This document shows, one piece after another, positions 63,269-64,000 of a DNA stretch of 64,000 bases; positions within the stretch are counted from its first letter, which is position 1, and every line of letters starts with the position of its first letter. The stretch is from Vibrio methylphosphonaticus (GTDB taxonomy: Bacteria; Pseudomonadota; Gammaproteobacteria; Enterobacterales; Vibrionaceae): positions 186,001 through 250,000 of the forward strand of contig NZ_JAMKMS010000002.1 of NCBI RefSeq assembly GCF_023634655.1, read 5' to 3'. The notes under the pieces were generated by a model that saw only the letters and a list, made by a program, of their open reading frames with translations, had not been told where the DNA came from and made no database searches. The position numbers and the translations under genes were made by a program.

Positions 63269-64000
63269 TTAACTACCTTGTGCCAAAAAGATATCGTTTA
63301 TTTCTTTATGGAGCCATTGTACTAATGGCGTTCTTGATAGTTTACTAGGTATAAAAGCACCAATATCACTGTCGAGGCGATGGTCATGATGTACCGAAAA
63401 AAACCTGGTTCCTTCTGGCAAATCAACATCAAAAATATCGACACAAGGTAATAGCGAGTCAGATTCAGCAACCACATGCAAACAAATACTCAGTTGGTCA
63501 GCACGTATACTGACTTTGGGCGCTATCCCTGCTTGGCGAAGTGTGGTTTCGATTAAATTCTCTTTTTTATTAAAATCCGGTAACTGAAGCAGAGCAAGCG
63601 GATACTGCCCTATATCTTGAGTGGTTCGCTCAGTCGCTAATATCGGGTGTCCTTCTCGACAAATAAGCTTGAAATAACAGTGCCCGAGATGCTTTTGTAT
63701 CACCTGCTTAGAAATGTCTAAAGGTAGGTAGTTAATCCCCATATGCAGGCGTGCCAAGGTAAGATCGTGCTCTGTGTCTTGCCCCCAATTAATGAGTTTT
63801 AACGTCGCGTGCGGCAGTAACGGTCGAAGATGGCTATAGAGTTGTCGAGAAACGGGTCGATAAAGCGATGTATTAATCGCAATACTAATATCCCCAGTAT
63901 ACTGGCTTGGATCAAATTGCTGATTGCGTGAGAAAATATCCTCCATTAACTCAAATACGCTAGGCAGTTTCGCCAGCAACTCTAAGCAGTATGGTGTGGG
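63269..64000 (-). CDS. LysR-family transcriptional regulator (N terminus beyond the window)
   Basis: The frame is open to the window edge, so the start and the helix-turn-helix lie outside. What is visible is the end of the linker (TPYCLELLAKLPSVFELMED) and the whole effector-binding domain (from GDISIAINTSLYRPVSRQLY to the C terminus), the part that senses an inducer. Convergent with the DUF1254 gene; control of the neighbouring pair is possible but not shown. The stop is within an inverted repeat (GATATCTTTT/AAAAGATATC, 63261-63295). Confidence 0.88.
   Translation of the reverse strand, partial: PTPYCLELLAKLPSVFELMEDIFSRNQQFDPSQYTGDISIAINTSLYRPVSRQLYSHLRPLLPHATLKLINWGQDTEHDLTLARLHMGINYLPLDISKQVIQKHLGHCYFKLICREGHPILATERTTQDIGQYPLALLQLPDFNKKENLIETTLRQAGIAPKVSIRADQLSICLHVVAESDSLLPCVDIFDVDLPEGTRFFSVHHDHRLDSDIGAFIPSKLSRTPLVQWLHKEINDIFLAQGS

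Overview
The window looks like a stretch of a Vibrionaceae (Vibrio) genome. The protein sequences are close to Vibrio families, and the gene sets (speAB, fruR-fruBKA, gcvT/glyA-gcvH-gcvP, rcnRA, trypsin-like proteases with GlyGly-CTERM tails) are ones that Vibrio species often carry on the second chromosome. The chromosome assignment is inference. No rRNA, tRNA, CRISPR array, prophage or replication origin is visible.

Layout. 0.4-3.2 kb: arginine to putrescine (speA, speB). 3.4-7.5 kb: a GH3 beta-glucosidase and a LacI-type regulator. 7.8 kb: a 58-residue lipoprotein. 8.1-13.4 kb: the fructose PTS (fruR divergent from fruB-fruK-fruA) with three FruR-type operators. 13.6-16.0 kb: two tandem secreted trypsin-like proteases with GlyGly-CTERM tails. 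16.4-23.6 kb: the glycine cleavage regulon, with gcvT on one side of an XRE-cupin regulator and glyA-gcvH-gcvP on the other. Both promoters carry the same palindromic motif, and gcvT also has a PurR-like box. 23.8-25.3 kb: nickel/cobalt efflux (rcnA, rcnR) with a double operator. 25.5-30 kb: an MFS exporter, SelO and a periplasmic DUF1254 protein. 30.4-36.9 kb: a seven-gene MoxR/Bat-type operon. 37.5-43.7 kb: a compact operon for a Tat-exported molybdenum hydroxylase (large subunit, 2Fe-2S subunit, triheme cytochrome c, XdhC-like and MocA-like maturation factors). It is followed by a convergent MarR regulator and a divergent DUF1566 protein. 46-48.3 kb: a small accessory patch with an unknown gene, a truncated IS1595-family transposase and small ORFs. 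48.5-51.9 kb: a Na+/H+ antiporter and a PRPP synthetase-like enzyme. A decayed IS5-family end lies at 52.0-52.3 kb. 52.4-64 kb: outer-membrane-type proteins, AraC and LysR regulators, a periplasmic amidohydrolase, EmrD-like MFS, cysteine dioxygenase and a second DUF1254 protein.

The most unusual signal is not a protein system. At many gene ends, mostly minus-strand genes, short degenerate tandem repeats (units of 13-18 bp, most often 16 bp) begin at or in the stop codon and run into the 3' UTR, often ending before a strong hairpin. Clear cases follow the GH3 enzyme, protease 1, gcvT, the antiporter, the amidohydrolase and the PRPP synthetase-like gene. Related arrays lie after the LacI gene and selO. 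The units differ between loci, yet most contain TAG or TAA, so the arrays create repeated stop codons, in all three frames when the unit is 16 bp. I know of no description of this, and it is my main candidate for something new.
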